Part shown: in pieces, positions 23,792-34,183 of the stretch
How the letters are laid out: each line of letters starts with the position of its first letter
How positions within the stretch are numbered: the first letter of the stretch is position 1
Assembly: GCF_900115955.1 (NCBI RefSeq)
Contig: NZ_FOYL01000005.1
Location: 1-64,000 of the forward strand
Length of the DNA stretch: 64,000 bases
Origin: Lentzea waywayandensis
Lineage (GTDB): Bacteria; Actinomycetota; Actinomycetes; Mycobacteriales; Pseudonocardiaceae
Reading direction: 5' to 3'
Made by a program: the position numbers and the translations under genes
Notes under the pieces: generated by a model
What the model was told of the DNA's origin: nothing
The model's database searches: none
What the model saw: only the letters and a program-made list of their open reading frames with translations

Positions 23792-26269
23792 TCAGGCGCG
23801 GAGAGCCGCTCCCAGACGCTCGCCGGCGGCGGTGACGGCGGCATCGCGGGCCGCGGTCGCCTCCTCCACCGTCAGCGTGCGGTCCGGCGCGCGGAAGCGC
23901 AAGGAGTACGCGAGGGACTTCTTGCCCTCGCCCAGCTGCTCACCCGTGTAGACGTCGAACAGGCGGATGTCCTCGAGCAGGTCGCCCGCGGACGCGCCGA
24001 GCACCTCGGACACCGACTGCACCGGCACGGAGGCGTCCACGACGAGCGCGACGTCCAGCAGCACCGGCGGGTAGGCCGACACCGTCGGGGCCGGGCGGTG
24101 GTCCTCCAGCGGCAGCGCGTCCAGGTCCAGCTCGAACGCCACGGTCCGCTTGGGCAGGCCCAGCGCCTCGATCACCTTCGGGTGCAGCTCACCGGCGTGA
24201 CCGACGGGCCAGTCGCCGACGCGCAGTTCTGCGCAACGGCCGGGGTGCCACGGCAGCAGGTCCGACGCCACGACACGCAGGGTGACCCCGTACGCCTGGG
24301 CGGCGCGACGAGCGGCCTCGACGGCGTCCGACCAGTCGGCGATGCGGCCCTTGCCCCACCAGCCGGCCAGTTCGCGGTGGCCCGTGAGGACACCGGCGAC
24401 GTGCAGCGGCTGGTGCGGCAGCGACGCGAGCAGCGAGGCGACCTCGGCCTCGGTCGGCCTGCGGTCCACGCCCAGCGCGGGCACGGGAACCTGCTGCGCG
24501 CGCGGCAGCGTCACCTGGGCGATGTTGTAGAGCGAGACGTCCTTCGCACCACGGGCCAGGTTCCGTTGGAGGGTCTCCAGGAGGCCCGGCAGCAGCGTCG
24601 TCGCGAGGACGTTCTTGTCCGCCTCCAACGGGTTCAGCACGCCGACCGCGTTGCGCCGGACGTCGTCGGCGGCCAGACCGAACGCGTCGAACACCGACGG
24701 GTCGATGAACGGGAACGGCTTGACCTCGACGAAGCCGTCCTCGGCCAGCGTGCGCCACACCGTGCGGCGGCGGCGCTGCTGCTCGGTCAGGCCGCGGCCG
24801 GCGGGAGCGGGCGGCAGCACGGAGGGAATCGTGTCGTAGCCCTCCAGCCGCAGCACCTCCTCCACCAGGTCGGCGGGCTGCACGAGGTCCGAGCGCCACG
24901 TCGGCGGCACGGCCGTGACGATCGTCTGGCCCTCCTCCGAGGTGGTCACGGAGACCTGGCAGCCGATCTGGCCGAGACGACGGGCCGTGACGCCACGGGC
25001 GTAGCGGACACCGGCGATGCGGTCCGGCAGGTCGATCGGCATCGACACCGGCTCCGGCAGCGCGGGCACACCGACGTCGGTGCGGCCGGGCTTGATCTGG
25101 CCCTCGGCGTAGTGGTTGAGCAGCTTCGCGGCCCGCTCCAGCGCCACGGGTGCCAGCGCCGGGTCGACGGTGCGCTCGAAGCGCTTCGCGGCCTCGGACG
25201 GCAGCTTGTGCCGGCGGACCGTGCGCGCGATGGACGCCGGGTCCCAGTTCGCGGCCTCGAGCAGGATGTCCGAGGAGCTGTCGCCGACCTCCGTGGACGC
25301 GCCGCCCATGACACCGGCGAGCGAGATCACGCCCGAGTCGTCGGCGATCACGATGTCGTCGACGTCCAGCGCGCGAACCTGGTCGTCCAGGGTCGTGAGC
25401 TTCTCCCCCGCCAGCGCGCGACGGACCGTCAGCGCACCGGAGAGCGAGGCGGCGTCGAACGCGTGCAGCGGCTGGCCCAGTTCGAGCATCACGTAGTTCG
25501 TGATGTCGACCGGCAGCGAGATCGACCGCATGCCCGCGAGCATCAGGCGGCGGCGCATCCACCACGGCGTGGGCGCGGTCGGGTCGACACCGGTGACCCG
25601 GCGCGCCACGAACCGCGAGCAGCCGGGGCGGTCCTCGATGTGGACCGGCCACGCCTCGCCCTCGGGCTCGGGGACCTCGATCAGACCGGGGTCGCCGAAC
25701 GGCACGTCCAGCGCGCAGGCGATCTCCCGGGCCAGGCCGCGGACCGAGAACGCGTAGCCGCGATCCGGGGTCGGCGCGAGCTCGATGACCGTGTCGTTCA
25801 GGCCGAGCAGCTCCAGCGCGTCGTCTCCGGGCTGCGCGGTGCCGGTGGGCAGCACGAGGATGCCGGAGTGGTCGTCGCCGATGCCGAGCTCGTCGGAGGC
25901 GCAGATCATGCCCTGGGACACACGGCCGTACGTCTTGCGCTCGGCGATCGCGAACCCGCCTGGCAGCACGGCGCCGGGCAGCGCGACGACGACCGAGTCG
26001 CCCTCGACGAAGTTCGTGGCGCCGCAGATGATGTTGTTGACCTGCTCGGGGCCGACCTCGACCTGGCAGTAGCGGATCGGCTTCTTGAACTCGGTGAGCT
26101 CCTCGATGGCGACGACGCGACCGGCGACGATCGGGCCGGTCACGGGACCGAGCGGGCTCACCTCCTCGACCTCGATGCCGATGCGGGTGAACGCCTCGGC
26201 GAGCTCGTCGGGCGTGGGGACTTCGTCGAAACCGAGGTGTTCGACCAGCCAGCTGACCGGGATGCGCAT
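23792..26269 (-). CDS. pheT: Phenylalanyl-tRNA synthetase, beta subunit
   Basis: 825 residues, normal for the bacterial beta chain of the (alpha-beta)2 enzyme. MRIPVSWLVEHL start at 26269; the preceding in-frame text belongs to the other frame of pheS. The tRNA-binding EMAP-like domain (VGPEQVNNIICGATNFVEGD), B3/B4 editing region (RFVARRVTGVDPTAPTPWWM), B5 domain, and the C-terminal anticodon-binding FDX domain (YPPVLLDVALVVDASVPV... LAYSLRFRAPDRTLT) are in order. Five nt downstream of pheS. Confidence 0.97.
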   Translation of the reverse strand: MRIPVSWLVEHLGFDEVPTPDELAEAFTRIGIEVEEVSPLGPVTGPIVAGRVVAIEELTEFKKPIRYCQVEVGPEQVNNIICGATNFVEGDSVVVALPGAVLPGGFAIAERKTYGRVSQGMICASDELGIGDDHSGILVLPTGTAQPGDDALELLGLNDTVIELAPTPDRGYAFSVRGLAREIACALDVPFGDPGLIEVPEPEGEAWPVHIEDRPGCSRFVARRVTGVDPTAPTPWWMRRRLMLAGMRSISLPVDITNYVMLELGQPLHAFDAASLSGALTVRRALAGEKLTTLDDQVRALDVDDIVIADDSGVISLAGVMGGASTEVGDSSSDILLEAANWDPASIARTVRRHKLPSEAAKRFERTVDPALAPVALERAAKLLNHYAEGQIKPGRTDVGVPALPEPVSMPIDLPDRIAGVRYARGVTARRLGQIGCQVSVTTSEEGQTIVTAVPPTWRSDLVQPADLVEEVLRLEGYDTIPSVLPPAPAGRGLTEQQRRRRTVWRTLAEDGFVEVKPFPFIDPSVFDAFGLAADDVRRNAVGVLNPLEADKNVLATTLLPGLLETLQRNLARGAKDVSLYNIAQVTLPRAQQVPVPALGVDRRPTEAEVASLLASLPHQPLHVAGVLTGHRELAGWWGKGRIADWSDAVEAARRAAQAYGVTLRVVASDLLPWHPGRCAELRVGDWPVGHAGELHPKVIEALGLPKRTVAFELDLDALPLEDHRPAPTVSAYPPVLLDVALVVDASVPVQSVSEVLGASAGDLLEDIRLFDVYTGEQLGEGKKSLAYSLRFRAPDRTLTVEEATAARDAAVTAAGERLGAALRA

Positions 26270-26274
26270 CCGGA

Positions 26275-27393
<1,119 letters not shown>

Positions 27394-27492
27394 TCAACAG
27401 GCCGATCCTAGTGGGTGCGCTGTTGACCGCTCCGGGACGTTCCGTTAAAGAGCGGCACCGGCCCCGTGGTCGTCCCTAGGATGGGCGGCATC

Positions 27493-29244
27493 ATGTCGCA
27501 CACCTTCCGCGTCGACCTGCGCGGCATCATCGACCTGCTCAGCCACCACCTGTACAGCAGCCCGCGCGTCTACGTGCGTGAGCTGCTGCAGAACGCCGTC
27601 GACGCGATCACGGCGAGGCGTGAGCTCGACCCGTCCTGCCCCGCCGACGTCACGATCACCTGCGGCTCCACGCTGACGATCACCGACACCGGTGTGGGGC
27701 TCACCGAGACCGAGGTCCACGAGCTGCTGTCCACGCTCGGCCGCACCTCGAAGCGGGACGACCTGGGGTTCGCCCGCGAGGGGTTCCTCGGCCAGTTCGG
27801 CGTCGGCATGCTGTCGTGCTTCCTGGTCGCCTCGTCCGTGACGGTCGTCACGCGGTCCTCTCGCGGCGGTCCGGCCGTGCAGTGGGAGGCGGACTCGTCC
27901 GGCAACTACACCGTGTCCGTTGTGGACGGTGACGTGCCGATCGGCACGACGGTGAAGCTGAATGCCTCGCGCGGCAACGAGCACTGGCTCGAAGCGGACG
28001 TCGTGCGGCCGTTGGTGAGCGACTACGGCGATCTGCTGCCCGCCGCCGTGACGCTGGACGGCGTCGTGATGACCCGCGGCGAACGGCCGTGGGATGACGA
28101 GGACGCCGATCTCTCCGAGTACTGCGAGCAGGTCCTCGGGTTCACGCCGTTCGAGGCGATCCCGATCGAGGTCGAGGCGGCGGGACTGACCGGCGTCGCG
28201 TTCGTGCTGCCGTCCGGGGTCCATCCCGGGACGCGCCAGACGCACCGGGTGTACCTGAAGCGAATGCTGGTCGGCGACAACGTCGAGGGCCTGCTGCCGG
28301 ACTGGGCGTACTTCGTGCGGTGCGTGGTCGACGCGTCCGCGATCCGGCCGACGGCGTCGCGCGAGTCGCTCTACCAGGACGAGATGCTGCTGGCCGTGCG
28401 CGAGGAGCTCGGCGAGCAGATCCGCGACTGGCTGATCCGGCTGGACGCGATCGAGCCGCGCCGGGCCGGTGAGCTGCTGGCCGCGCACCACCTGGGCATC
28501 AAGTCGCTGGCCCGCTCGGACGACGAGATGCTGCGGCTGGTCGAGCGGTGGCTGCCGTTCGAGACCACCGAGGGCGCGATCCCGTTGCGGCAGTTCAAGC
28601 GCAAGCACGGCGCGATCCTCTACATCCCGGACGTCGACGAGTTCCACCAGCTGGCGCCGGTCGCGGCCGCGCAGGGCCTGGGTCTCGTGAACGCCGGCTA
28701 CGCCTACGACATGGAGCTGCTGAACCGGCTCAGCGCGCTGGACGGTCCGGCCGTCGCGCGCCGGGTGGCCCCCTCGGAGCTGCTGGCGGCGCTGGCCGAC
28801 CCGGAACCGGCGATCGAGACGGCGCTGCGGCTGCGGCTGTCGGAGGGCGCGGCGGCACTGGACCGGCACGACTGCGACGCGGTGATCCGCGACTTCGACC
28901 CGGTCTCGCTGCCCGCGTTGCTGATCAGCAACGCCGAGCAGCAGCGCAAGCTCGACACCGAGCAGACCGCGGAGGAGGTGACGGACCCGTTGTGGGCGGA
29001 GCTGCTGGGTCAGCTGACCGCGGGAACCGGTTCGTCACGCCCGGAGCAGCTGGTGCTCAACTGCCGCAACCCGTTGGTGCAGCGGCTGGCACGGTTGACC
29101 GATCCCGCGCTGGTGGAGCTGACGCTCGAATCTCTTTACGTGCACGCCGTTCTGCAGGCTCGGCGAGCGATGCGACCGAAGGACACGGCGGCGCTGAACC
29201 GCTCGTTCCTGGAACTGCTGGACCGCGCTGTTGGGGGTAAGTGA
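27493..29244 (+). CDS. HSP90-family ATPase (short, non-HtpG)
   Basis: 583 residues. The GHKL ATPase domain is clear: FRVDLRGIIDLLSHHLYSSPRVYVRELLQNAVDAI (N-box Glu/Asn), TLTITDTGVGLTETEVHELL (DxGxG), and GFLGQFGVGMLSCFLVA (GxxGxG lid loop). A middle domain follows (YLKRMLVGDNVEGLLPDWAYFVRCVVDA, then RPTASRESLYQDE with the catalytic-type Arg). The C-terminal dimerisation part is shorter than in HtpG. ATG 27493 is chosen because MSHTFRVDL is the family start; TAGGAT lies 10 nt upstream. Overlaps or abuts the TPR gene. The family is known as 'HSP90 family protein' in actinomycetes; client unknown. Confidence 0.9.
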   Translation: MSHTFRVDLRGIIDLLSHHLYSSPRVYVRELLQNAVDAITARRELDPSCPADVTITCGSTLTITDTGVGLTETEVHELLSTLGRTSKRDDLGFAREGFLGQFGVGMLSCFLVASSVTVVTRSSRGGPAVQWEADSSGNYTVSVVDGDVPIGTTVKLNASRGNEHWLEADVVRPLVSDYGDLLPAAVTLDGVVMTRGERPWDDEDADLSEYCEQVLGFTPFEAIPIEVEAAGLTGVAFVLPSGVHPGTRQTHRVYLKRMLVGDNVEGLLPDWAYFVRCVVDASAIRPTASRESLYQDEMLLAVREELGEQIRDWLIRLDAIEPRRAGELLAAHHLGIKSLARSDDEMLRLVERWLPFETTEGAIPLRQFKRKHGAILYIPDVDEFHQLAPVAAAQGLGLVNAGYAYDMELLNRLSALDGPAVARRVAPSELLAALADPEPAIETALRLRLSEGAAALDRHDCDAVIRDFDPVSLPALLISNAEQQRKLDTEQTAEEVTDPLWAELLGQLTAGTGSSRPEQLVLNCRNPLVQRLARLTDPALVELTLESLYVHAVLQARRAMRPKDTAALNRSFLELLDRAVGGK

Positions 29245-29246
29245 AC

Positions 29247-31949
29247 ATGGCCGACTTCACCGCCGAGGACGCGGAGAGGGCGTTCCTGGAGGCGTACAAC
29301 ATGCCCACGGGCATGCCGAAGCACGAGGCGCTGGAACGGGCCGCGCGCATGTCCGACGCGCTCGGGCACCTGCCGCTCGGGGTGTCGTGCCGGACCGCGT
29401 TGATCGACTCGGCCTACTACCTGTCGCGCTACGACCTGATGCTGGCGCCGTTCGCGTGGGTGCGGGCCGCCGAGGAGAAGGACCCCGAGGCGTTCAACGA
29501 GTACGAGGTCCACTCGCTGAACTGGGCGCACAAGTGGATCGCGACGGGGCTGCGCCGGGACCCGAAGTTCTCGCTGGAGCAGCTGCAGGCCGTGATCGGC
29601 CAGCTCGCGGACCGCTACGGGAAGCTCGGCTTCTCGGTGCAGCCGGTGTACGGCGCCCGCGCCGAGTACGCGTACCACATCGGTGACATGGTCGGCCTCG
29701 CCGAGCAGCTCGGGCGTTACCTCGCCACGGAACGTGGGCCGATGGCGGACTGCGAGGCCTGCGTGATCGAGGAGCAGGTCTGGATGCTGGCGCGGCTGGG
29801 CCGCCACCAGGAGGCCGCCGCGCACGGCTGGGAGGGCCTGTCGGGCAACACCGGCTGCGCCACGCAGCCGCAGGGCATCCTGTCCGCGCTGCTGTGGCCG
29901 TTGCTGGAGACCGGCGAGGTCGAGAAAGCCGCGCACGCGCACACCACGGCGTACCGGTTGATCAAGGACGACGAGATCACCTCGTACGTGCACGAGCACA
30001 TCCGGTTCTGCGCGCTGACGGGCAACCTGTCGCGCGGCGAGGAGATCCTGCGCCGGTCGCTGCACAAGGTGACGGGCGTGCAGCTGCCGGCGGACGAGAT
30101 GTCGTTCGCGGAGTGCGCTTCCGTTCTGCTGCAACGCCTTCCGGCCGACACGGTGTTCGAGGTGCCCGCGGTCGGTACCCGGACGGCCGCCGAGTTGCTC
30201 GACCGGCTGTCGAAGCGCGCGATCCAGCTCGCGAAGCAGTTCGACGAGCGCAACGGCACGTCCGCGTGGCTCGACCGGATCACGCAGTCGTTGGAGCAGA
30301 AGGACTACCCGGCGGTCGAGCTCGCGGTGCCGGCCGCACCGGTCGTCGCGCCGGTCGAGGACTCCGTCGTGTTCGGCGACCCGGTGGAGATCGCCGAGTC
30401 GATGGTGCTGCTGTACGAGCAGGGCGACTTCGTGAAGGCGCGGCGAATGCTCGACTCGCTGCCCGCGGACATGGACTCGTTGCTGCCGCCCGATCTCGCG
30501 GCGCACGCGGGCATCCGGCGGATGACGACCGGGCTGGTCCCGTTCGACCCGGCGGCGTTCGACGCGCTGCTGACCGCGCTGCCCGCCGACCTCGCGCTGC
30601 GGTACCAGGCCCGGCTCGCGATGGGTCTGGAAGGCGGCCTGGAGCTGGCCGAACGGTGCCTGGCCGAAGCGACGACGGACTACACGCGGACGGTCGCGGC
30701 ACTGACGCTGGCCGAGCTGCACGACGGCGCGCACGCGCACGAGCGGGCCGACGAGATGATCGCGCTGGCGTCCTCTTTGGACGTTCCCGAGCTGCGCGGC
30801 CGGGTCAGGATCGAGTCCGCGGAACACAGGGCACGGCAGCAGGACGTCGAAGGCGCCTACGCGGACGTGCTGGCGGCGATGGCGGGCGAGCTGCCGTTGA
30901 ACGCGCGGTTCGAGGGCTACCGGCTTCAGCTGCGGCTGGAGACCGTGCTGCACAAGGTGCCGGAAGCGGTGGCGACGGCGCGTGCGTTCGTGTCGGCGTT
31001 CCCGCTGCCGGAATCGGCGGAGGCGCGCTGGTACCAGGTCGCGGCGATCCAGGAGCTGGACCAGGAGGGCGCCTGCCTGGGCGATCTCCGCGAGGCCGTG
31101 GCGATCTCGCGCGTGCACCTCTCCCCCGGCCACACCGCGCACTTCTGCTTCGCGCTGAGCGGCGGATACGTGCAGACGGACCGGTTCGTCGAGGCCGCCG
31201 AGGTGCTCGAGGAGTCGTTGCGGCTGCTCCAGGACGGTCAGGAGGACCTGCGTCTGCAGGTGGTGTTCCGGCTCGGGCAGGTGTGCCGCAAGCTGGGCGA
31301 GCTCCCGGCGGCCGAGCGGTACCTGCGCGAGGCGTCCGAGCTGCTGCCGCCCGAGGAGACGGGCCGGCGGGCGTTCCTGCTCGACGCGCTCGCCTCGGTG
31401 CAGGGCCGGCTGGACAAGCACGACGAGGCGATCGCGTCCTGGCGCGCCGGTGCCGCGCTGTGGCAGCAGGAGGGCAACCTGTCGGAGGCGATCGGCTCGC
31501 TGGTCGAGCTGGCGTCGAGCCTGCCCGACGAGGAGATCACCGAGACGCGCGCGGCCGTGGACGAGGCCGAGGCGCTGCTGCCGTCGCTGGACGACCCGAC
31601 CGAGGTCACGCGGCGGCAGGCGGAGATCGCCGCGATCCGCGCGTGGGTGCACGGCCAGACCGGTGAGTTCGCGCTGGCGATGAAGCAGTACCGCGACGCC
31701 GAGGCGCTGGTGGTGTCGCTGGGCGACGAGGGCTGGCGGGTGTTCGTCGTGCTGAAGGCGGCGCACGTGCTGCTCAACGCCGACGACGCCGAGGGCGCGG
31801 AGGCCGAGGCGCGCCGGGCGGCATCACTGCTGCCCGACGACAACCAGGTCTCCACCGTGCTCTCGATGTTGTCGGAGGCGTTGCGGCGCCAGAACAAGCC
31901 GTCCGGCACCGATCCGCTCGTGCGCGAGCTCACGGCCCGACTGGACTAG
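29247..31949 (+). CDS. Large TPR-repeat protein paired with the HSP90 homologue
   Basis: 900 residues, almost all helical with tetratricopeptide-like repeats, clearest in the C-terminal half (RFVEAAEVLEESLRLLQDG, CRKLGELPAAERYLREASELL, KHDEAIASWRAGAALWQQEG, QTGEFALAMKQYRDAEALV). The N-terminal ~300 residues are degenerate repeats with many Trp/Tyr/His. No signal, membrane segment or enzyme motif. The ATG at 29247 has GGGGG 9 nt upstream; GTG 29241 overlaps the HSP90 stop but sits too close to that site. TPR proteins often dock on HSP90, so the pair probably works as a complex (inference). The stop lies inside a terminator stem. Confidence 0.85.
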   Translation: MADFTAEDAERAFLEAYNMPTGMPKHEALERAARMSDALGHLPLGVSCRTALIDSAYYLSRYDLMLAPFAWVRAAEEKDPEAFNEYEVHSLNWAHKWIATGLRRDPKFSLEQLQAVIGQLADRYGKLGFSVQPVYGARAEYAYHIGDMVGLAEQLGRYLATERGPMADCEACVIEEQVWMLARLGRHQEAAAHGWEGLSGNTGCATQPQGILSALLWPLLETGEVEKAAHAHTTAYRLIKDDEITSYVHEHIRFCALTGNLSRGEEILRRSLHKVTGVQLPADEMSFAECASVLLQRLPADTVFEVPAVGTRTAAELLDRLSKRAIQLAKQFDERNGTSAWLDRITQSLEQKDYPAVELAVPAAPVVAPVEDSVVFGDPVEIAESMVLLYEQGDFVKARRMLDSLPADMDSLLPPDLAAHAGIRRMTTGLVPFDPAAFDALLTALPADLALRYQARLAMGLEGGLELAERCLAEATTDYTRTVAALTLAELHDGAHAHERADEMIALASSLDVPELRGRVRIESAEHRARQQDVEGAYADVLAAMAGELPLNARFEGYRLQLRLETVLHKVPEAVATARAFVSAFPLPESAEARWYQVAAIQELDQEGACLGDLREAVAISRVHLSPGHTAHFCFALSGGYVQTDRFVEAAEVLEESLRLLQDGQEDLRLQVVFRLGQVCRKLGELPAAERYLREASELLPPEETGRRAFLLDALASVQGRLDKHDEAIASWRAGAALWQQEGNLSEAIGSLVELASSLPDEEITETRAAVDEAEALLPSLDDPTEVTRRQAEIAAIRAWVHGQTGEFALAMKQYRDAEALVVSLGDEGWRVFVVLKAAHVLLNADDAEGAEAEARRAASLLPDDNQVSTVLSMLSEALRRQNKPSGTDPLVRELTARLD

Positions 31950-31995
31950 CTGGTTGTCGGCTCGACGCGCTTTTCGTCGAGCCGACAACCAGCTA
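31947..31995. terminator. Terminator after the TPR gene
   Basis: Perfect 21-bp inverted repeat (arms 31947-31967 and 31975-31995) with a 7-nt loop CGCTTTT. The TAG stop of the TPR gene is the first part of the left arm. No T-tract follows, but symmetry allows use from both strands. The right arm recurs at about 32040-32060. Confidence 0.75.
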
Positions 31996-32099
31996 CTGCT
32001 CTGGGGTGGATCGTTCGGAGATGTGCGCAGTCGCCTTTTCGTCGAGCCGACAACCAGCTACAGCTCTGGGGTGGATCGTTCGGAAGTGTGCGCAGTCGC
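31970..32099. repeat. 65-bp tandem duplication
   Basis: Two copies, 31970-32034 and 32035-32099, differing at three positions by eye. Each copy holds one arm of the terminator stem and the 3' end of the S41 peptidase gene. The outer copy would encode the tail TAHISERSTPEQ-stop, against TAHTSERSTPEL-stop in the real gene. Confidence 0.9.
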
Positions 32100-32966
32100 C
32101 TTCTCGTAGGCGACCTCGAACGCCTCGTCCGCGGGCACGCTGATGTGCGGGACGACGCCGACGCCTTCCCAGTTGGTGCCGGAGATCGGGTTGATGGCGC
32201 GGCCGTTGGGGATGGACGACTTGAGGTGCGGGCCGACCCGGTAGCGGTCGCCGGGGTGGGCGCCGCCCTTGGTGGTCTCGCCGATGAGGGTGGCGCGCTC
32301 GTTCTGCTGGAGGTTGTAGCTCAGTTCCTCGGCGCCGGAGAACGTGCGGGCGCTCGTGAGGACGTAGACGGGCTTCTTGCCGCCGAACTTCGGGCCCGGG
32401 ACGTGCGCAAGCGTCCAGAACTGCTGGGTGGTGTCGTCCGGGCGGTTGTAGATGTCGTTGAGGTGCACCGGTTCGTCGAACAGGTAGCTGCAGATCAACT
32501 GGACCGTGTGCGGGTCGCCGCCGCGGTTCTCGCGCAGGTCGATGATCAACGCGTCGGTGTGCGCGATGAGGTTCATCGCGGCGACGTAGGCCGGCGTGGC
32601 GATCTCGGCGTCGTGCAGCAGACGGAGGTCGAGCAGGCCGACGTTGCCTTCGAGCCGCTCGACCTTGTGGATGCCGAACGCGTCCAGTTCGGCTTCCTTC
32701 TTGTAGGCCACCGGGTCCCAGGCCGACTCCTGGCCGGTCTCGGGGACCTCCTCGGCGCTGTAGAGCAGCCGGAGGTGCTTGTCGCCGTTGACCGACTGGA
32801 GGTCCGCGGTCACGCGCGCCGCGAACTCCTCGTCATCGTCCACATCGGAGTAGGCACCCTCGTCCTGGCGGGCGCGCAGGACTTTCGCGATCTCGTTGGC
32901 GGTGTCCGGAAAGACGTAGTAGGAGGCGAGCTGGGAGCACAGGAGTTCGATCTCTGGTTCGCGCAC
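32058..32966 (-). CDS. S41-family peptidase (C-terminal processing / tail-specific protease type)
   Basis: 302 residues. N-terminal helical IRBP-like domain (~1-90), then the S41 core: GNVGLLDLRLLHD, LIIDLRENRGGDPHTVQLICSYLF, YVLTSARTFSGAEELSYNLQ with the nucleophile Ser in TFSGAEE, and LIGETTKGGAHPG with the general-base Lys. No PDZ domain and no signal peptide, so a cytosolic role is likely; plausible substrate unknown. The GTG at 32966 fits a TATCGT box 6 nt upstream; GTG 32972 is the alternative. Its 3' end lies in the inner copy of the 65-bp duplication. Confidence 0.9.
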   Translation of the reverse strand: MREPEIELLCSQLASYYVFPDTANEIAKVLRARQDEGAYSDVDDDEEFAARVTADLQSVNGDKHLRLLYSAEEVPETGQESAWDPVAYKKEAELDAFGIHKVERLEGNVGLLDLRLLHDAEIATPAYVAAMNLIAHTDALIIDLRENRGGDPHTVQLICSYLFDEPVHLNDIYNRPDDTTQQFWTLAHVPGPKFGGKKPVYVLTSARTFSGAEELSYNLQQNERATLIGETTKGGAHPGDRYRVGPHLKSSIPNGRAINPISGTNWEGVGVVPHISVPADEAFEVAYEKATAHTSERSTPEL

Positions 32967-32972
32967 CGGCAC

Positions 32973-32978
32973 ACGATA
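32973..32978 (-). promoter_or_regulatory. -10 box of leaderless S41 gene
   Basis: TATCGT on the minus strand, then GTGCCG and the GTG start at 32966. No Shine-Dalgarno. Confidence 0.5.
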
Positions 32979-33013
32979 CGAGACGCCCGCCGAACCGCCA
33001 GCGAATTTCAGGC

Positions 33014-34183
33014 GTGGTAACAGGTGTGCATCCTGACTGGCAGTTCGACCACATCGATCCGCTGCTGTCCAACCCGCTGAACGAGGTGCTCGCGGATCTG
33101 CGCGCGCAGTGCCCGGTCACGCACTCCACCAAGCACGGCGGGTTCACCGCAGCCCTCACCTACGACCTGATCAAGCAGATCTTGGGCGACCACGGCTCGT
33201 ACAGCTCCGCGCACGGCATCGCCATTCCGCGGCTCACGATGACCGGCAAACCCCCGATCGACTACGACCCTCCGCTGCACACCATGTACCGCAAGATCCT
33301 GCAGCGGCACTTCACCCGCGCCGCCGTGGCGAAGTACGACGACACGTTGCGCGCGTTGGTCCGGCAGCGGATCGAGGACGTGCTCGCGCGCGGCGAGGGC
33401 GACCTCGTGACGGACCTCGCGCACTACCTGCCGCCGGCCGCGATCGCGTTGATCCTCGGCATGCCGCCCGAGGACGGCCTGAAGTTCGTGCGCTGGCTGG
33501 AGGTCATGTTCGTCGCGGCCCGCACCGGCGATCCCAAGACCGGCGGGCGGGCCTACCAGGAGTTCCAGGAGTACATCGCCGGCCAGTTGGCGCAGCAGCG
33601 GGCGGCGGGCGCCGACACGGTGGCGCTCGCCATCGCGGACGGGACCGTGGACGGGCGGCCGCTGACATCCGACGAGCAGATCAACATGTTCACCATCCTG
33701 ATCATCGCCGGGCACGAGACGACCGTGCACGGCCTGAGCTCGATGCTCTACTTCCTCGCCACCGTGGACGGGTTGCGAGCGCGTCTTCTGAACGAGCCCG
33801 CGCTGCTGTCCAAGATGATCGACGAGTGCCTGCGGATCGAGGCACCGGTGGTGGGGATCGCGCGGACGGCGCTGCGGGACACGGAGGTGGTGTCCGACGG
33901 CGAGAAGGTCGTGCTCGTGCTGAACGCAGCCAACCACGACCCGGCGGTGTTCTCCGAGCCCGCCGAGTTCCGCTGCGAACGCGACCGGAACCCGCACCTG
34001 GCGTTCGGGTACGGCGTGCACCGGTGCGTGGGCGAGCACCTCGCGCTGCTGGAGATGCGGGTGGTCGCCGAGGAGGTGCTCAGCCTGCTGCCGGACTACC
34101 GGTTCGCGGCGGACTTCCGTCCACAGTGGATCGGCGGGAGGATGACCAGGGGCATCGAGTCACTTCCCGTTCAGCTGCGCTGA
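33014..34183 (+). CDS. Cytochrome P450
   Basis: 389 residues, bacterial class I size; needs a ferredoxin and reductase, none of which is nearby. I-helix IIAGHETTVHGL contains the oxygen-activating Ala-Gly-x-Glu/Thr pattern, the K-helix ExxR is ECLRIEAPV, and the haem loop FGYGVHRCVGEHLA carries the axial Cys. The PPLHTMYRKILQRHF C-helix is also typical. GTG 33014 start; divergent from the S41 gene with 47 nt between. Not within an obvious biosynthetic cluster; substrate unknown. The 3' end overlaps tsnR by 13 nt (convergent). Confidence 0.95.
   Translation: MVTGVHPDWQFDHIDPLLSNPLNEVLADLRAQCPVTHSTKHGGFTAALTYDLIKQILGDHGSYSSAHGIAIPRLTMTGKPPIDYDPPLHTMYRKILQRHFTRAAVAKYDDTLRALVRQRIEDVLARGEGDLVTDLAHYLPPAAIALILGMPPEDGLKFVRWLEVMFVAARTGDPKTGGRAYQEFQEYIAGQLAQQRAAGADTVALAIADGTVDGRPLTSDEQINMFTILIIAGHETTVHGLSSMLYFLATVDGLRARLLNEPALLSKMIDECLRIEAPVVGIARTALRDTEVVSDGEKVVLVLNAANHDPAVFSEPAEFRCERDRNPHLAFGYGVHRCVGEHLALLEMRVVAEEVLSLLPDYRFAADFRPQWIGGRMTRGIESLPVQLR

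Noticed and set aside
31970..32099. CRISPR-like repeat
   Set aside because: Only two adjacent copies with no spacers; a plain tandem duplication.
33014..34183. Secondary-metabolite cluster around the P450
   Set aside because: Neighbours are a peptidase and ribosomal genes; no synthase, ferredoxin or tailoring set.
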